From: Rotaria socialis
Taxonomy: Eukaryota; Rotifera; Eurotatoria; Philodinida; Philodinidae
Length of the DNA: 64,000 bases
Direction: 5' to 3'
Assembly (NCBI GenBank): GCA_905331475.1
Contig: CAJNYU010001440.1
Location: 1-64,000, forward strand
Below, in pieces: positions 1 to 12,371 of the stretch. The translations under genes and the position numbers were made by a program. How positions within the stretch are numbered: position 1 is the stretch's first letter; the number at the start of each line of letters is the position of its first letter. Under the pieces are notes generated by a model. That model searched no databases. It was not told the origin of the DNA and was given only the letters and a program-made list of their open reading frames with translations.

Positions 1-851
1 TTCACTATTAAAACAAAAAAGAAAAACATTGAAAAATTGTTTTAAGAATTTTCTTGCGAACCTCAACACCAGTGGTAGCTATATATATGTTACAGTTCAC
101 ATGAGAATTCAGTTCAGATTGGAATAGTAGATTTAATTAAAAAAAAAAACAGAGAAAATAGACACAGAACAAAAAAAAAGGAAAGAAAAGTAAAGAAAAT
201 ATATAAGAGCTATTTAGAAAATTTGTCTATGAGTTAGAATTAGCAAAATATTTTATAATTGATCATAATTAAGATATCTATTTCAAATTGATGACTAAAA
301 AATAAAAAATAAAATTTATTTCATATTTTTTTCTTATATCTCAACGCACTCTCTTATCGTTTGTATAAGTCATCGAGTAATTAATGTATCTTGTTGAACT
401 GATATTTTAATATTAAAAGGAAATAGAATACATCGTTATATATAATATTTTTCTTACATGATAATGTAAATATTTGTTTGTCCTAGTTATATATTTTAAA
501 AGTTTAGTAGAATCTATTAATATCTATTTTTTTTTATCATTTGTTTATTAATTTGAGTTTTATTATTAATTTCACTAAAAAATTTAAAAGCAAACATTTA
601 CTTTCTTTCCATATTATTCGAAATAGAAAACTCGTTCCCATTTCCCATCCCAGCTGCTCGAAATAATTTTTTACTAATCCTACTATTGCATTTTTAATAA
701 TTTAGTAAAATTTACTCCTATATAATTTTTCTATAATCATTCGTTTATTTATTTGACTTTTAATTATCGATGTTTGTCGCTATGAATCAGACACTAATTA
801 AGTATAAAACATGGAGTTTCTTGTATATCAACTTATTTATTTGTTTTAACG
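1..851. other. AT-rich flank, no gene seen
   Basis: Very AT-rich sequence with poly-A runs and no convincing coding exon on either strand. A 25-bp stretch at 644-668 resembles 3503-3527 at 21 of 25 positions, in direct orientation. Both copies lie upstream of a gene of the putative composite element, so this may be a shared promoter-like motif or an old flanking repeat. The left limit of the element was not identified and may lie outside the window. Confidence 0.4.
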
Positions 852-2899
852 ATGAACGATAATAGTGAAATGGATATTTTTTATTCTAAATTTCAAACAT
901 ATATTGATACCTTGGATATAAAAAAACGTAATAAATATACAATCAAAAGTGATATGTACTTGGACATTTTAAATGTTCTTAAAGAAAACAATAAGAATAC
1001 ATCAGCAAAGTTCAAGTTTTGGGTTAGACAAACATTTCGACTTGTTCAAATAGGTTCAACAGATTTAGTTTATGTTATAAAAAATGATTTACCACTTGTT
1101 ACACATGAACAAATTTATTATAGAGTTGTTGATTCTCACGTTGCTGTCGGTCACTCAGGAAGAGATAAAACTTGGGCAGAGGTTAATAATTTTTATTTTC
1201 ATATCAAATTATAGCATAACCTTCATATAGATTAAACGTTTTTATGCTGGCATTCCTCAACAAGCTGTGTCAATTTATATCAACATGTGCGACGCTTGTC
1301 AAATACGTCGCTAGTTTCCAACTCCAATTAGTGGAAAACCAATTGTTTCTATTGGATTCTTAACACGATTACAAGTCGATCTAATCGATATGCGTAGTGT
1401 ATCATACGACGGTTTTAATTTTATCATGCACGCTAAGGATCATTTTACCAAGTTTACTTGGTTATATGCCTTACCATCAAAAGAAGCTATTCATGTAGCT
1501 AATAATTTACGTAACATGTTTTACACATTCGGGCCACCGAAAATTTTACAAAGCGATAATGGAAAAGAATTTGTGTAATATTTAATTTAAGATAAAAATC
1601 ATACATTATTTTTCTTTTTCTAATAGAGCAAAAATTATTTTAGATCTTAAAATAAATTGGCCTGATTTGATAATCATTAATAGACGACCACGACATCCTC
1701 AAAGCCAGGGTCTCGTAGAGCGATCTAATGCTGTAGTACAACAGATGTTAGGAAAATACTTAGAAAAAAATAAAACACTTAATTGGCCTGATGCTTTAGG
1801 TATCAGATATTTCGATATATTAAATATAACTGATAAATCATTTTTTTTTTTTTAAATATTAAGGATCAGTCATGTTAGCCATGAATAATTCAATGTCACA
1901 AGCTACCAAAAAAACAGCATATGAAATGGTTTTTGGTCAAGCTCTACGTATTGATCATGATTTCTGGCAGGAAATATATAAACAATCAAAAAATTGTTCA
2001 GTTATTAATGAAGAAGAAATTGATGAATCGATTCTTATTGATTTCAATTTGTTTAATGAACCAGTTTTTTTGTAAAAAAATGTGTTTTTTAATTTTTTTT
2101 TTTTTTTTTTTTTTTAGTCAACCACGAAAGATTCTACATGTATTCATATTTCTTCATCAAATTCAAATTTATTATCAAATATATCTGAAACTGAATTTGC
2201 AGAGTAATTGATTGTATGAATTCAATTTTCTACTTTATTCTAATTTCGTAGTAAATTTTGTGAAAATACCTCACATAAAAGAATTCGTGATGAAGCTGAA
2301 ATATGCTACCTTCAAACAGCAGGTAAAATTCTTTTTGTTTTTTATCAAATAGAATTAGATATGTGCGTATGTTACTATGTATTTTTTGTTTTTTTCTGTT
2401 ATAATGTATTCGATAACAGAAATATTGTATTTATAATTTAGAACGTCAATTAAAGAATTACGAACGGGCTTTAAAAAAACAAAAAATATTTCAAATAAAT
2501 GATATAATAGGCTTAAAAATTGCCAATGTCGATCGTTCAAATATGGCACCATCCATTCTACCATGTAGAATAGTTCAAGTACTTACAAAAGAAGAATCTT
2601 TAAATACGACCTATAAAGTAGCTACTTTATATGGAATTATTTCTGACTCATTTTCATCTTCTGATTTTACTGACTTATCCAAAACTATATCATCTGAATT
2701 ACGGCAATTAGATATCAAAACATTATCATCTATTACTTTTATTCAGGCTTGTCAAAAATTTACACAGTATAAATCATATCAAGTTTGCAAATGCGTTGGT
2801 TCATGTGATACAAATCGATGTCCATGTAAGAAACAATCAATAAAATGTTGTAGTAAATGTCATCGTGGTAAATGTATTTTATGTAAAAACAATATCTAA
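852..2899 (+). mobile_element. KRBA2/Ginger-like integrase gene with CXC tail
   Basis: The gene encodes a retroviral-type integrase related to the KRBA2/SCAND3/Ginger group. In order: an N-terminal region with an HHCC zinc-binding pattern (His pair near 1138-1156, Cys pair near 1290-1300); an rve catalytic core with the acidic triad visible as LQVDLIDM (about 1369-1392), QSDNGKEF (about 1552-1575) and GLVERSN (about 1709-1729); a region ending AYEMVFGQ typical of this family; then a C-terminal cysteine cluster (about 2785-2890) with CKC, CPCKK and CSKCH motifs. Several short GT-AG introns separate the exons. It is the first gene of a plus-strand array with replication genes. The gene looks nearly whole, with perhaps one break, and is treated here as an old element copy. 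No LTRs, gag or reverse transcriptase were seen, so a DNA-transposon-type integrase is preferred over an LTR element. Confidence 0.75.
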
Positions 2900-4487
2900 A
2901 TGATTTTTTTATTGTTTTCTGTTTTTTGTTTGTGTTTAATCTAAATATTTATATTAATAATACTCAATCAAACTCTTCAAACGAAAAAAAAACAAACACT
3001 CCATTTGTTAATATCTAATACAATATAGCCTTTTTTTTGTTTTTTTTTGCTCAACATCTCTCAAAATCATATGTGTGTAATCAAATAACAAAAGAAAAAA
3101 AATTTAATAAATTGAATAAATTACTTAGTATATCTTCCATTTATTTCTCTTCGATGAAAATCCTATTCCAGTCTATACTATCTCTGTTTAAAAAAATACA
3201 AAACATGGAATAGTAAAAATCTCACTTATAAAACAGATATATGTAAAAAAAAAGGAAAAAGAAAAGATAAAAACGTAAATATGAATATTCGATATTAATA
3301 TAAATAAATAAACAAACTCATAAATACAAATGTAATTATATTGTAATTCAAGAAAACAATCAAAACTTTATAAAAATGAATGTAGATCATATCGCATAAA
3401 ACACATTACTTATACAAGAAACTTCTTTACTAATTTCATTGAAAATTTGAAAAATAAATCATACCCTCCCATATCAAAATTATTAAAAACTTTTTTTTTC
3501 CCCCCATTCCATCTGCTCGAGACAATTATGATATTTATCCAGATTTTATTATTTGTCATTCATTAGTTTTCTTAGCTTCCAGAATCAGATCATCATTCTT
3601 TTACGTTATTGATGTGTTTTGATTTATATGGACGAAAGTAAGAAATGGTTTCTTTATTTGAATATCTATGTGCCTATGCAATGCATAAAGACTGTTTCTT
3701 CCATTTACACTATCAAAATCTCTTATGCTGTATATGTGGGATGTGGTCTTGTCAGATTTGATTCCTTTCAATATTGTTGATGACTTATTTAATAATTTGG
3801 AGAGTTTATTAATAGATAGATACTGATTCATATAGGTCAATTGAAATGTTTAAGTCTTAATTATTAGATTAATGTTCATCATAAAATTATATTTTTTTTT
3901 TTTTTTTTTTTAGTTGCTTTATCATTATATTCATGTGTTCAAATAAAAATAAACTATATAAACTAACTATGTGTTACTAAGAAAATTCTTATTTTAATAA
4001 AAAGATTCGTTGAAATTGAAAATTAATAAATAGTTGATGAGAAAAATCTGATGATAGTCATGTGCTTCCTGACGAGTGTATTTCAACCAAATGATAATTA
4101 TTATCATTCCTATTCATATGATACAAGTGACAAGTATATTTTTTTTTGTTCGGTTTTTATCCAAATAAAAATCTATTCAACATTAAATATTTCAATAGTT
4201 AATAGAATGGTAGATTAGTTCTTAGAATACGTCACTTTTATTCTAATGATTAAACAAAAAAAAACGTTTTCTTTTTAATTTTATTGATGTGAAAGAAAAT
4301 GATTTTTTCGTATGAAAGCCATGCAAACACTTCATCTCATTAACTCTTAATTAAACATAGAGAGAACGCTTATTTGGAGCCATTTCAGTTTGTTCAATTC
4401 TGTTTTCTTCAATGAAGTTCCAATAATGACTTGTATATAAATGATAATCTAAACAAATCTTATTCGTTTTGTTATAGATTAAGAAGA
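2900..4487. other. AT-rich spacer, no gene seen
   Basis: The spacer lies between the integrase and RPA-like genes and is rich in poly-A/T. It contains the 3503-3527 stretch that resembles 644-668. Just before the RPA-like start there is an acceptor-like gttatag near 4471-4477, so a 5' UTR intron is possible. No exon with recognisable protein similarity was found. Confidence 0.35.
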
Positions 4488-6164
4488 ATGGAATCTTGTA
4501 CACCAATTTATAATACTTCTGAATTAACAAATGATAATATTGGCAATGAAATGTATGTTCAATGATGACATTAATATGAATATTTATTTATTTAATTCTA
4601 GAAATACTAAAACATTATCTCATACTTTAGAAGAATCAATTCGACAAAATACAAATGAAGATAATCAGAGTTTAGAAACGAGTGAATTATTTATTATTAA
4701 TTATATAAACCAATGAAAGAATCATTTTCACCACTGAATTTTTTTTTCTAGACATTGAAATATCTTCCGTCAACATCGATTTGTCAATCAACAGATCAAC
4801 TGAATCCATTATACAAAATATGAATAATGATCATCAAGGTAAGCCAACAAGTTGATGTCTTTAAATGGTAGAAAATTATCTGAAATTTTTTTTTCGAAAT
4901 AAACATGATCATTTAAATCATTAAAGCTCCAAATGATTTTTCTATTAAAAAACTATTATTTAATATACTTAAATAAAAACTATTGACTTCATTCTTATAA
5001 TTGGTTCTATTTTAGACAATGAACGCGTTCTCATAAACATTGCCGAAATCAATAATAATATAACATATCTGTAAGTTTTTCCTTATATCATTTTTTTTCC
5101 GAACAATCTTACTAGTAATTGATATACGGCATTATGTTCATATGTTTATTCGTTGCTCCTAATGCTACTCGTATGAAATTAAATATTTTTACAAACCATT
5201 TCCGTTCCTTATTTTCTAATATTAAGCACTGGATCTTATTTGATATTTTTATTTAGTTTGGTCATAATAAATATTTCTATTATAGGTGGAAAATTCGAGC
5301 TGAAATAACTTGTGAATATCCGAAACGTACTTTTCTTAATACACATGGAACAGGTGAAATCTCAAATTGGGATTTAACTGATGCATCTGGTTCTATCACT
5401 TTGGTTGCATTCAATCTTAATTCACATACCATGTCAAGTAAATTGAAAAAAAATAAGGTAATCGATATTTAATCAAAAATAAGTTACTATGATCAAACGA
5501 TAAATAGGCATACGAATTTTCAAACTTAAATATTCGACCAGCATCGGATGCATTTAAAACATTATCACATCAGTTTCAATTACTTTGTACAAATGGAACA
5601 ACTGTTAAAGAAATTGATTTTCGACTTGATCATCAACACTCGTGTTATAATTTCGTTCATTTGAATCAAGTCAATTCAATTCCAATGCATTCAATTATTG
5701 GTAATTCTGTCTTGATATTTTATTAAACAAATTAAAATTGAGTCTTTTAGTATCAATTTTTTTCCCATTAATTTAAACTTTCTATAGAAAAAGTCCGATA
5801 GTCAAAATCTTTTTTTTTTTTTTTTTATTGAACAAAATGTGAAATATTTCTTTTCTGTTTTAAAAAACGAGGTATTGGCTTAATTAGAAAATTATTTAAT
5901 AAATAATTAAATGTAATAAATGAATTGTTTCTTTTTAGATGTACAAGGACGTGTTTTACGTGATTTTGGTATTTCAACTGGTGAACGTAATGATAATATA
6001 TGGAGTCGACGAGATATACATATTGATCAAGATGGTTCTCATTTCTCAATGACTTTATGGAATAGCCAAGTAGTTGAATAAGAATTTTATATTTTATCGT
6101 TACAACTATTTTCTAGGCTCGTTTGGTCGATCGTAATATGGTTGGTCTTAATATAAAATTTTAA
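4488..6164 (+). CDS. RPA70-like single-stranded DNA-binding protein
   Basis: This is a spliced gene whose central exons encode OB folds like DBD-A and the start of DBD-B of replication protein A large subunit. The family hallmark is visible as LWKIRAEITCEYPKRT, then GEISNWDLTDASGSI, and later WSRRDIHIDQDGSHFSMTLW, which matches the RPA1 pattern of SKRDIHL followed by TLWG. The first 130 or so residues are a Ser/Asn-rich leader spread over small exons (about 4488-5071) without a domain I recognise. The RPA1 C-terminal zinc-finger DBD-C is absent, so the protein is much shorter than the usual 600 or so residues. The exact 3' end is uncertain; weak RPA-like similarity extends to about 6349. Single-strand binding is the family role. 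Its position between an integrase and a primase suggests an element-borne RPA rather than the host copy. Confidence 0.75.
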
Positions 6165-6897
6165 AATGTAAAAATATCATGGTTCGATGGTATGTATTGT
6201 TCATATTGATCCCATTCAACAACCTAATACCAGAATTTGAATTCTAATTTTTCTCATACGCTACTCATGGAGAAATATTCTTTCTTTTTTTTTTTTTAGG
6301 AGCACGTATTCTTATTACGATGGCTAATACACAATTATCAATTACATAATTATTATACTCGAATCAATATCAACATTCAACTTCCTTATCATAATCTGTC
6401 GTGTAGAAAAACAACATTTTCTCTCACAATTTAATTCACTCATTATCACATAATGAATTAATCAATTAATTTACATAAATTTTTATTCACGAACAGTTGT
6501 TGTTTTTTTTTTCTCTGTATATTAGATAATATTGTTTATATGTTCTAATACATAAAAGCACTACATAGAAAATAAATATAATCCTTAGATAAAAAGCACC
6601 GAATAATTTTAATAGAGACGATTAATATATTTGTCAAATAACTGTATTAAAGCAATTAAAAATGAAATAATCTTTTTTTCCCTCGATATTGCAACGTATG
6701 AAATAAATGAAAAGATAAAAATAAAACAAAAAAAATAAACTTTTCATAAAAAAGCAATAATTTTTTATGAAACATTTTTCTTTAAAGCTTAAAATCAGTC
6801 TTCAATATTATATTTATATTTATATTAAATTATTATTTAATTAATTGGCGCGTTTTGAATATAATTTCAAAATTCATTCTTAATACTACAAATCATC
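6165..6897. other. AT-rich spacer
   Basis: This is the spacer between the RPA-like and primase genes. Up to about 6349 it may still hold the last exon of the RPA-like gene, with an acceptor after a long T run near 6300. The rest is AT-rich with AATAAA-like hexamers (for example near 6570) and no recognisable exon. Confidence 0.35.
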
Positions 6898-8479
6898 ATG
6901 ACGTTGATAGTAAAACTAATAAAACGACTTTTTAAAAACAAAGTCGTTACATACCGAGTAGTGGATTTAATGGATCAATTATCAAATCAAAAATCAAAAA
7001 ATATAATATGTATTAGCATCGAAACAGATAACAACCATCGTCAATTCTCTTATTTCACAATAGATGAATTAATTATTTTATATCAACATTCAAATGTTAT
7101 TGAACGCTCTATTTATGAATTAATGACACTTGTTAATCAAGTTAAAGCATATATTGATTTTGAATATTATATTGATAGTAATCTTCACATTAAAAATTCT
7201 TATATTGGACCCACATGTCTTTTGAAGATATTGTATTTTTCATTAAACTTACATGATCATACAGTTCAAAACAACAGCGATCATATCATTCATATCTTAC
7301 AACAGTTTCTCGTATTAGAAGCGTAAGATATTGTTTTCTCTATATTTTGTAAAATTGAAATTTCTATTAAACATACCTTTTATCGAAAACAAAACGCAAA
7401 ATAGTATTTTAATACGTGTTTAAAAATATAAATAGCTCGACATGAAAATAACGTTAAATAAGAAAATCCTTATCCTTCTCATCTCTAGATCAACTTCCGA
7501 AAAGATATCATATCATTTTATTCATGCAAATCCAAGTGTATTATTCGAAAATAATCTTACTCTTGGATTATTTATTAAAAGTGTTATTCATTATTATTTG
7601 TTTTTAATTACACAACATGAATGCTCGTCATTTAAAATCAATTTAATTTCACAAAAGTACACGATTTCTGATTTACTGATATTATTGACACCATATGTAA
7701 ATACATTACGTACATGTTGCATTCAATGCCAACTACATATTGGTTATATTACGATTGCAGAATTTGCTCACCTACTAGTATTAGATAAACAAAAGCACTT
7801 AAATTTAGCAATTGATTTAAATGTCTATTGTAAAAATCAACAATTCAGATTGTTTGACTCTATTAAAATAGGCAAAAGAAATCCTCTTCGTCAATCGACT
7901 TATTTTCCGTTTAATAATTCACAAGATTCTTATTTTGATGTTCTTCGTAAATCATTACTAACTTATATCGAAATGATTGACATACCAATAATTTATTTCA
8001 AAAACAATCAATTCATTCATACATACACAAATAAAACAAATTTATCATCAACCTTCGATAATAATCTTATTAACTTAAATAAAATTAATACTCATATTAA
8101 TACTAACTTTACGTTCGGATCAAATTCCACATCTATTAGCAATATAAATGAAATAAATGTTTCACCATTAACAATACCACCAATGATCACCGATTCAACT
8201 CAACCAGACAAAGAACGATTTACATTGTTTGTAAAGAAATTAATTCAAATAGATAAACTTCATCAAGGTTATATTCGATCATGCGTACGTGGTAATCGAA
8301 ATACAGATATATTATTCTATAACATAGAAGGAAACTATCGATTTTGTCCTCGCAAAGGTGCTCATCATCAACGCAATACAATAGCTATATTAATAGATAC
8401 AAAAAATTTGACATACACCATTCGATGTAAAGATGCTAATTGTGACAACAGATCATTGATATGGAAAATTATTGAATAA
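6898..8479 (+). CDS. PrimPol-like archaeo-eukaryotic primase-polymerase
   Basis: There are two exons (about 6898-7322 and 7489-8479) joined by a GT-AG intron; the splice gives LEASTSEKISYHFI, which aligns well with the PrimPol LDSSTPEKFSRHLI region. The product is about 471 residues, near the usual PrimPol length. Motif I is VKAYIDFEYY (the D-x-E metal ligands, about residue 103). Motif II is SYHFI (S-x-H). Motif III is LAIDLNVY (metal-binding Asp), followed by RLFDSIKIGKRN as in PrimPol. Near the C-terminus is the UL52/PrimPol zinc knuckle: YRFCPRKGAHH, then IRCKDANC, with Cys, His, Cys and Cys in the family spacing. All signature residues are present, so an active primase or translesion polymerase is plausible. 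Family role: making primers and restarting stalled synthesis. The gene lies between RPA-like and helicase genes on the same strand, suggesting one replication module. An element-borne copy is more likely than the host PrimPol. Confidence 0.85.
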
Positions 8480-8777
8480 ATAATAATTAAAAGAAAGAAA
8501 ATAATTTTTTGTTTTTGTTTTTGTTTTCAACAATAGAACTATCCTGTTCGAAAGCATAATTCTATTGATATCATAAAAAGAGATCTTATGAAATTGCCAA
8601 TGCGGATTGTACATTCTCTGTTATTTAAACACACGTTTGTGATTAGTTAATCGTTTTTAGAATTGTTTCAAGTTCGCTCCTTTTTTTCTCTCCTTCTTTG
8701 TAATTATTCAATCTATTCAAAATGGATGTCAGTGCATATTTGAAGTCATATGATTAATTCATCTCGCATTTTAAATC

Positions 8778-11700
8778 ATGTCAACAAGATTAAATAAAAA
8801 TCAAGAATCTTTAGCTAATTCAATCTGGCAACGTAATTTAAACGATGCACGTAATATTCATGTTAATGTTGGTGATCTTCTTGATGTGTCATTTTCTCTA
8901 TTACACGACCTTTTGAAAGACTTTGAAATATCAAATGGTACAGATCCTGCTGGTCTTCTATTATCTCTATTTACATGTGTTGGACATTTAGCAGGTAATA
9001 GTGAAGTAACAATAACAAATCACAATACCAATTTGAATATTTTTCTCCTATTAATTGGACCATCAGGTAAAGATACTCGTGAATAATTTTCTCTAACAAT
9101 GTATTAATAGGCTCTGGGAAATCGAAAATAATCAGTCCAATAAAGAAATCTATCATTGCTGCAATGAAAGTATTGGGATTATCTAAAGATGATAGCGCAA
9201 TTCTTGATGATTTTACTTCTGCAACTTTATCAGCTAAACTTGCAAAATCAAATGTTTTTATTATTACAGATGAAGCCGAGAAACCTTTGTTAGAATTAGG
9301 TTTTTATTCACCTTTATCCGAATCAAGTGCTGGTGATCGTATTTCTGGATGCAAATTTTTCGGTACTATACCAACCAGCAAGGATACAATGACATATCAT
9401 TTAGATATCGTATCACATTTATCTTTTGTTGGAGCAACAACAGGTCGATTGTGGCCACGATTAGTTAATTATTACGCCCAAGGATATCAGAGTGATGGGA
9501 TGTCTGAACGGTGGGTAATTATATTGAATAAAGGTTTTCATTATTTTCATTCTTAAAAACAATACAAACAATTTCTTTTTTATTTTCTTAAAACCATAAA
9601 AAGCTTTTCTCCTCACTAAATTTCTTTAATACCATCTTTTTATCTTTCAATAATAAAATTGCATTGCAAGTTAATCATTAAAATGAAATTTTAGTTTCGT
9701 TCATTATGCAATGCCGAAAACAAATCACTCAACATTAAATTATTCTCATACGTTGGAATACGACGATGCGAATGATGATAATAATGATGAAGACGAAGAC
9801 ATTAGTGATAATGAATATAACAACGAGAGTACCAACAGAATAGATCAACATCTACCTAGTTTAACTCAAATTTTTATTGTTTCACGTTTAATTGGAAAAC
9901 GTATATTTCATCTTAGTCGAACAGGTACAAAAAAATTTTACAACAAAATACGACAGTATCAGGAATTATCTCAAATTGATAAACCTGATGATATTAATTA
10001 TGGATCTCGAATGGGTAAATCAGCTGAAATTCTTTGTAAATTTGCAGCAATTGCTGAATTAATCAAGATAACAATTGAAATTTTAAAGTAATTATAGAAA
10101 ATTTGATTTCTTTTCGTTTTGTTTAATATCATACAAATATTGATTTCATATTATATAAAACAACACTCATCCAGAATAAGAGAATATATTTGACTAATTT
10201 TATTCATTGTAGAATTCTTCGTGATCAAAATCATCTTCATCATAATGATACTAGTCTTACTTTTATTCGAAATGCAACATATATAATTGAAAATAAATAT
10301 CCATCAACAAATACGGTTTTGGAAATTACATCACCTAGTTGTCGTTTGGCTGGTCAGCTTTTATGTAGTCATTTACTTAAAATGTTATTTGCATTTTATA
10401 ATGTTAATCCTGTTCTTTCTAATGAAGAAATAAATATGAATCCAACAACATCAAGTATAAAAAAACAAAAAAATAAAATAAAATAAAGTTATATTCATCG
10501 AATTTTCTAAAATAATTAATTTAGTTCAATCAACAATCAACAACATTCGACAACGTATTATCGAAATGCCACAATTAATTTTTCATAAAAGAGATTTAAC
10601 AGGACCAATGGGATTATTACGACATTTTCCAACAGATTTGGTTAATTCAGCTCTCACTGAACTTGCAAATTATGAATTAATACGACAAGGACGTAAGCAA
10701 TTATGTATTTCTCATTCAATACTTTCCAAATCAGCATCTAATTTCAATCATAAAACATTTAAAAAAAAAAAGTAAATGATTTATTTCTATTTTTTATTTT
10801 GTTTTATTTTTAAGCATTCATAACCACTGCGCGACGTGCTACCATATTTATTGGATCTTATCCATCAGATACCGTTTTAACTAATTCACTAAAACGAAAT
10901 ATGATTGATCAAATATTGAATGATATAAATATTGATTTAACAATTTATATGCAATTATTAGCCAACAGTACTATTAAAGACAAACAAATAATAACAGTTA
11001 CTGCCAAACAACTTTTAATGCTACCAGAACACAAATCTTTATATGACAAATTAAAACAAAAGTATCCCGAACGTCATTTCGAAAGTATGTATTATCAACA
11101 ATTGTTTATAAGAAAAACTTGTTTACCTACTCAAGCGACACTCAAATTCATCTTTAATATTTGATAGATAATATAACAATAAATTCTAATGACAATTTAA
11201 ATAATCCTGATAATCATTTCGTAAATAATCCAATTGGAACTGATCAATCAACAAACAATCAACAAATACGTAATCATTTTTTAAAGATACATATTTATTA
11301 TTTTATTATAATAAACTTCCTCATATTAAGTACCAATATCACCGGAAGAAACTTCAAATCATCAAATTCTTTATCAATCTTCCAATTTATTCAATCAATT
11401 ACCCATACAATCACAAACCATATTTCAAAATGATCAAGATAGCCATGACATATCAACTTCTGACAACGCCGATGAAATATCAATCGTATTTCAACATTCA
11501 CAAGGTATAATTCATTATCAGTCATTATTCATAATATTGAATATAAATTCTCTTTAGAAAATACGATTATTGAACAAATTGATACATTTCCTAGTTTGCT
11601 TAACACACTTCATCATAAACAAGAATTCATATCCATTCCACTATCGACACATCATTTTAATACAAATACATCTTCTATTTCTGATGAAACATTTTCTAAT

Positions 11701-12371
11701 ACGCAACAAAACGATATGATTGAAAGATCAAACGGTAAATTGCTTTACAAGATATTTTCTATATACATAGAACCTTCTTTTTTTGTTTTAAGAACAGTCA
11801 TTGAATTCTAATGAAAATTTAAACGACAATAATCAAATAACGATTGGTATGTTCTTTCCAAAAACATCATATTAACAAATAACGATTTGTTTTATAGATA
11901 ATGACCAAAACAATATTAATCCAATATATTCACGAGAAATTCATAATCTTACATCAGACGTGGAAGTACAAAATATAACATCTCCAATTACCAATATTTT
12001 ATTACCAACATCATTGATGCTAGATATTGTTGATCAAATAATATCTAATAATTCTAATGAAAGTACTTCTATAACATCTACTCAACCTCAAACTATTCAC
12101 ATAACCGGTATGAATACAGTTTGTTTTTCTAAAACGAATACATCCTCACTAAAAATTATTTTTCACTATCTTTCTGTTATTTTAAATATGATATTAAAAG
12201 AACAACATTTTAAATCACTCTTCCCATTTAGATATCAATAATTCTTTATCAACATCTTCTGATATTCACGATTTGACTGTTCTTAAATTTAGTAACAATA
12301 AACTAAAAAAACCAAGCAGAACGTTCAAAAAAAAATATCAAAACAAACGAAAAACAATAAAAAAAAAATAA
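8778..12371 (+). CDS. DUF3987-like P-loop helicase with Asn/Ser-rich tail
   Basis: This is a multi-exon gene of about 12 exons. Exons I can place: 8778-9066, 9111-9510, 9695-10087, 10213-10454, 10525-10692 and 10815-11082, then several small tail exons ending in a basic segment (KKPSRTFKKKYQNKRK) before the stop at 12369-12371. The first intron splits the Walker A motif, which reads LIGPSGSGKSK after splicing. Walker B is VFIITDEAE. Later DSDGMSERF-like and SRMGKSAEILCKFAAIAELI segments resemble the arginine-finger and helical parts of DUF3987 primase-helicases. The 10525-11082 exons look like a winged-helix-type region. The remaining 300 or so residues are low-complexity Asn/Ser/Thr/Gln sequence. 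All the splice phases I checked keep the frame open. Expected role: ATP-driven unwinding beside the upstream primase. The family assignment rests on motif pattern only and is moderate. Confidence 0.7.

Larger units (their letters stand above)
852..12371 (+). mobile_element. Putative composite integrase/replication element
   Basis: Four spliced genes lie in the same orientation with only AT-rich spacers between them: integrase-CXC (852-2899), RPA70-like (4488-6164), PrimPol-like (6898-8479) and DUF3987-like helicase (8778-12371). No ordinary host gene interrupts them. The set covers integration, single-strand binding, priming and unwinding, which is what a self-replicating transposon would carry. 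No DNA polymerase B, capsid, protease or packaging ATPase is visible, so this is not a recognisable Polinton. I found no terminal inverted repeat or target-site duplication, so the limits given are gene limits only. The genes could instead be neighbouring relics of different elements. The three replication genes read largely open across their exons, which argues for recent activity or selection. The grouping is inference; the individual domains are seen in the sequence. Confidence 0.55.

Noticed and set aside
852-2899. Full LTR retrotransposon around the integrase
   Set aside because: No reverse transcriptase, RNase H, gag or protease similarity lies on either side, and no convincing long terminal repeats were seen; the faint 25-bp direct similarity is too weak.
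852-12371. Polinton/Maverick or a virus-like element
   Set aside because: An integrase is present, but no polymerase B, capsid, protease or packaging ATPase was recognised in the 12 kb.
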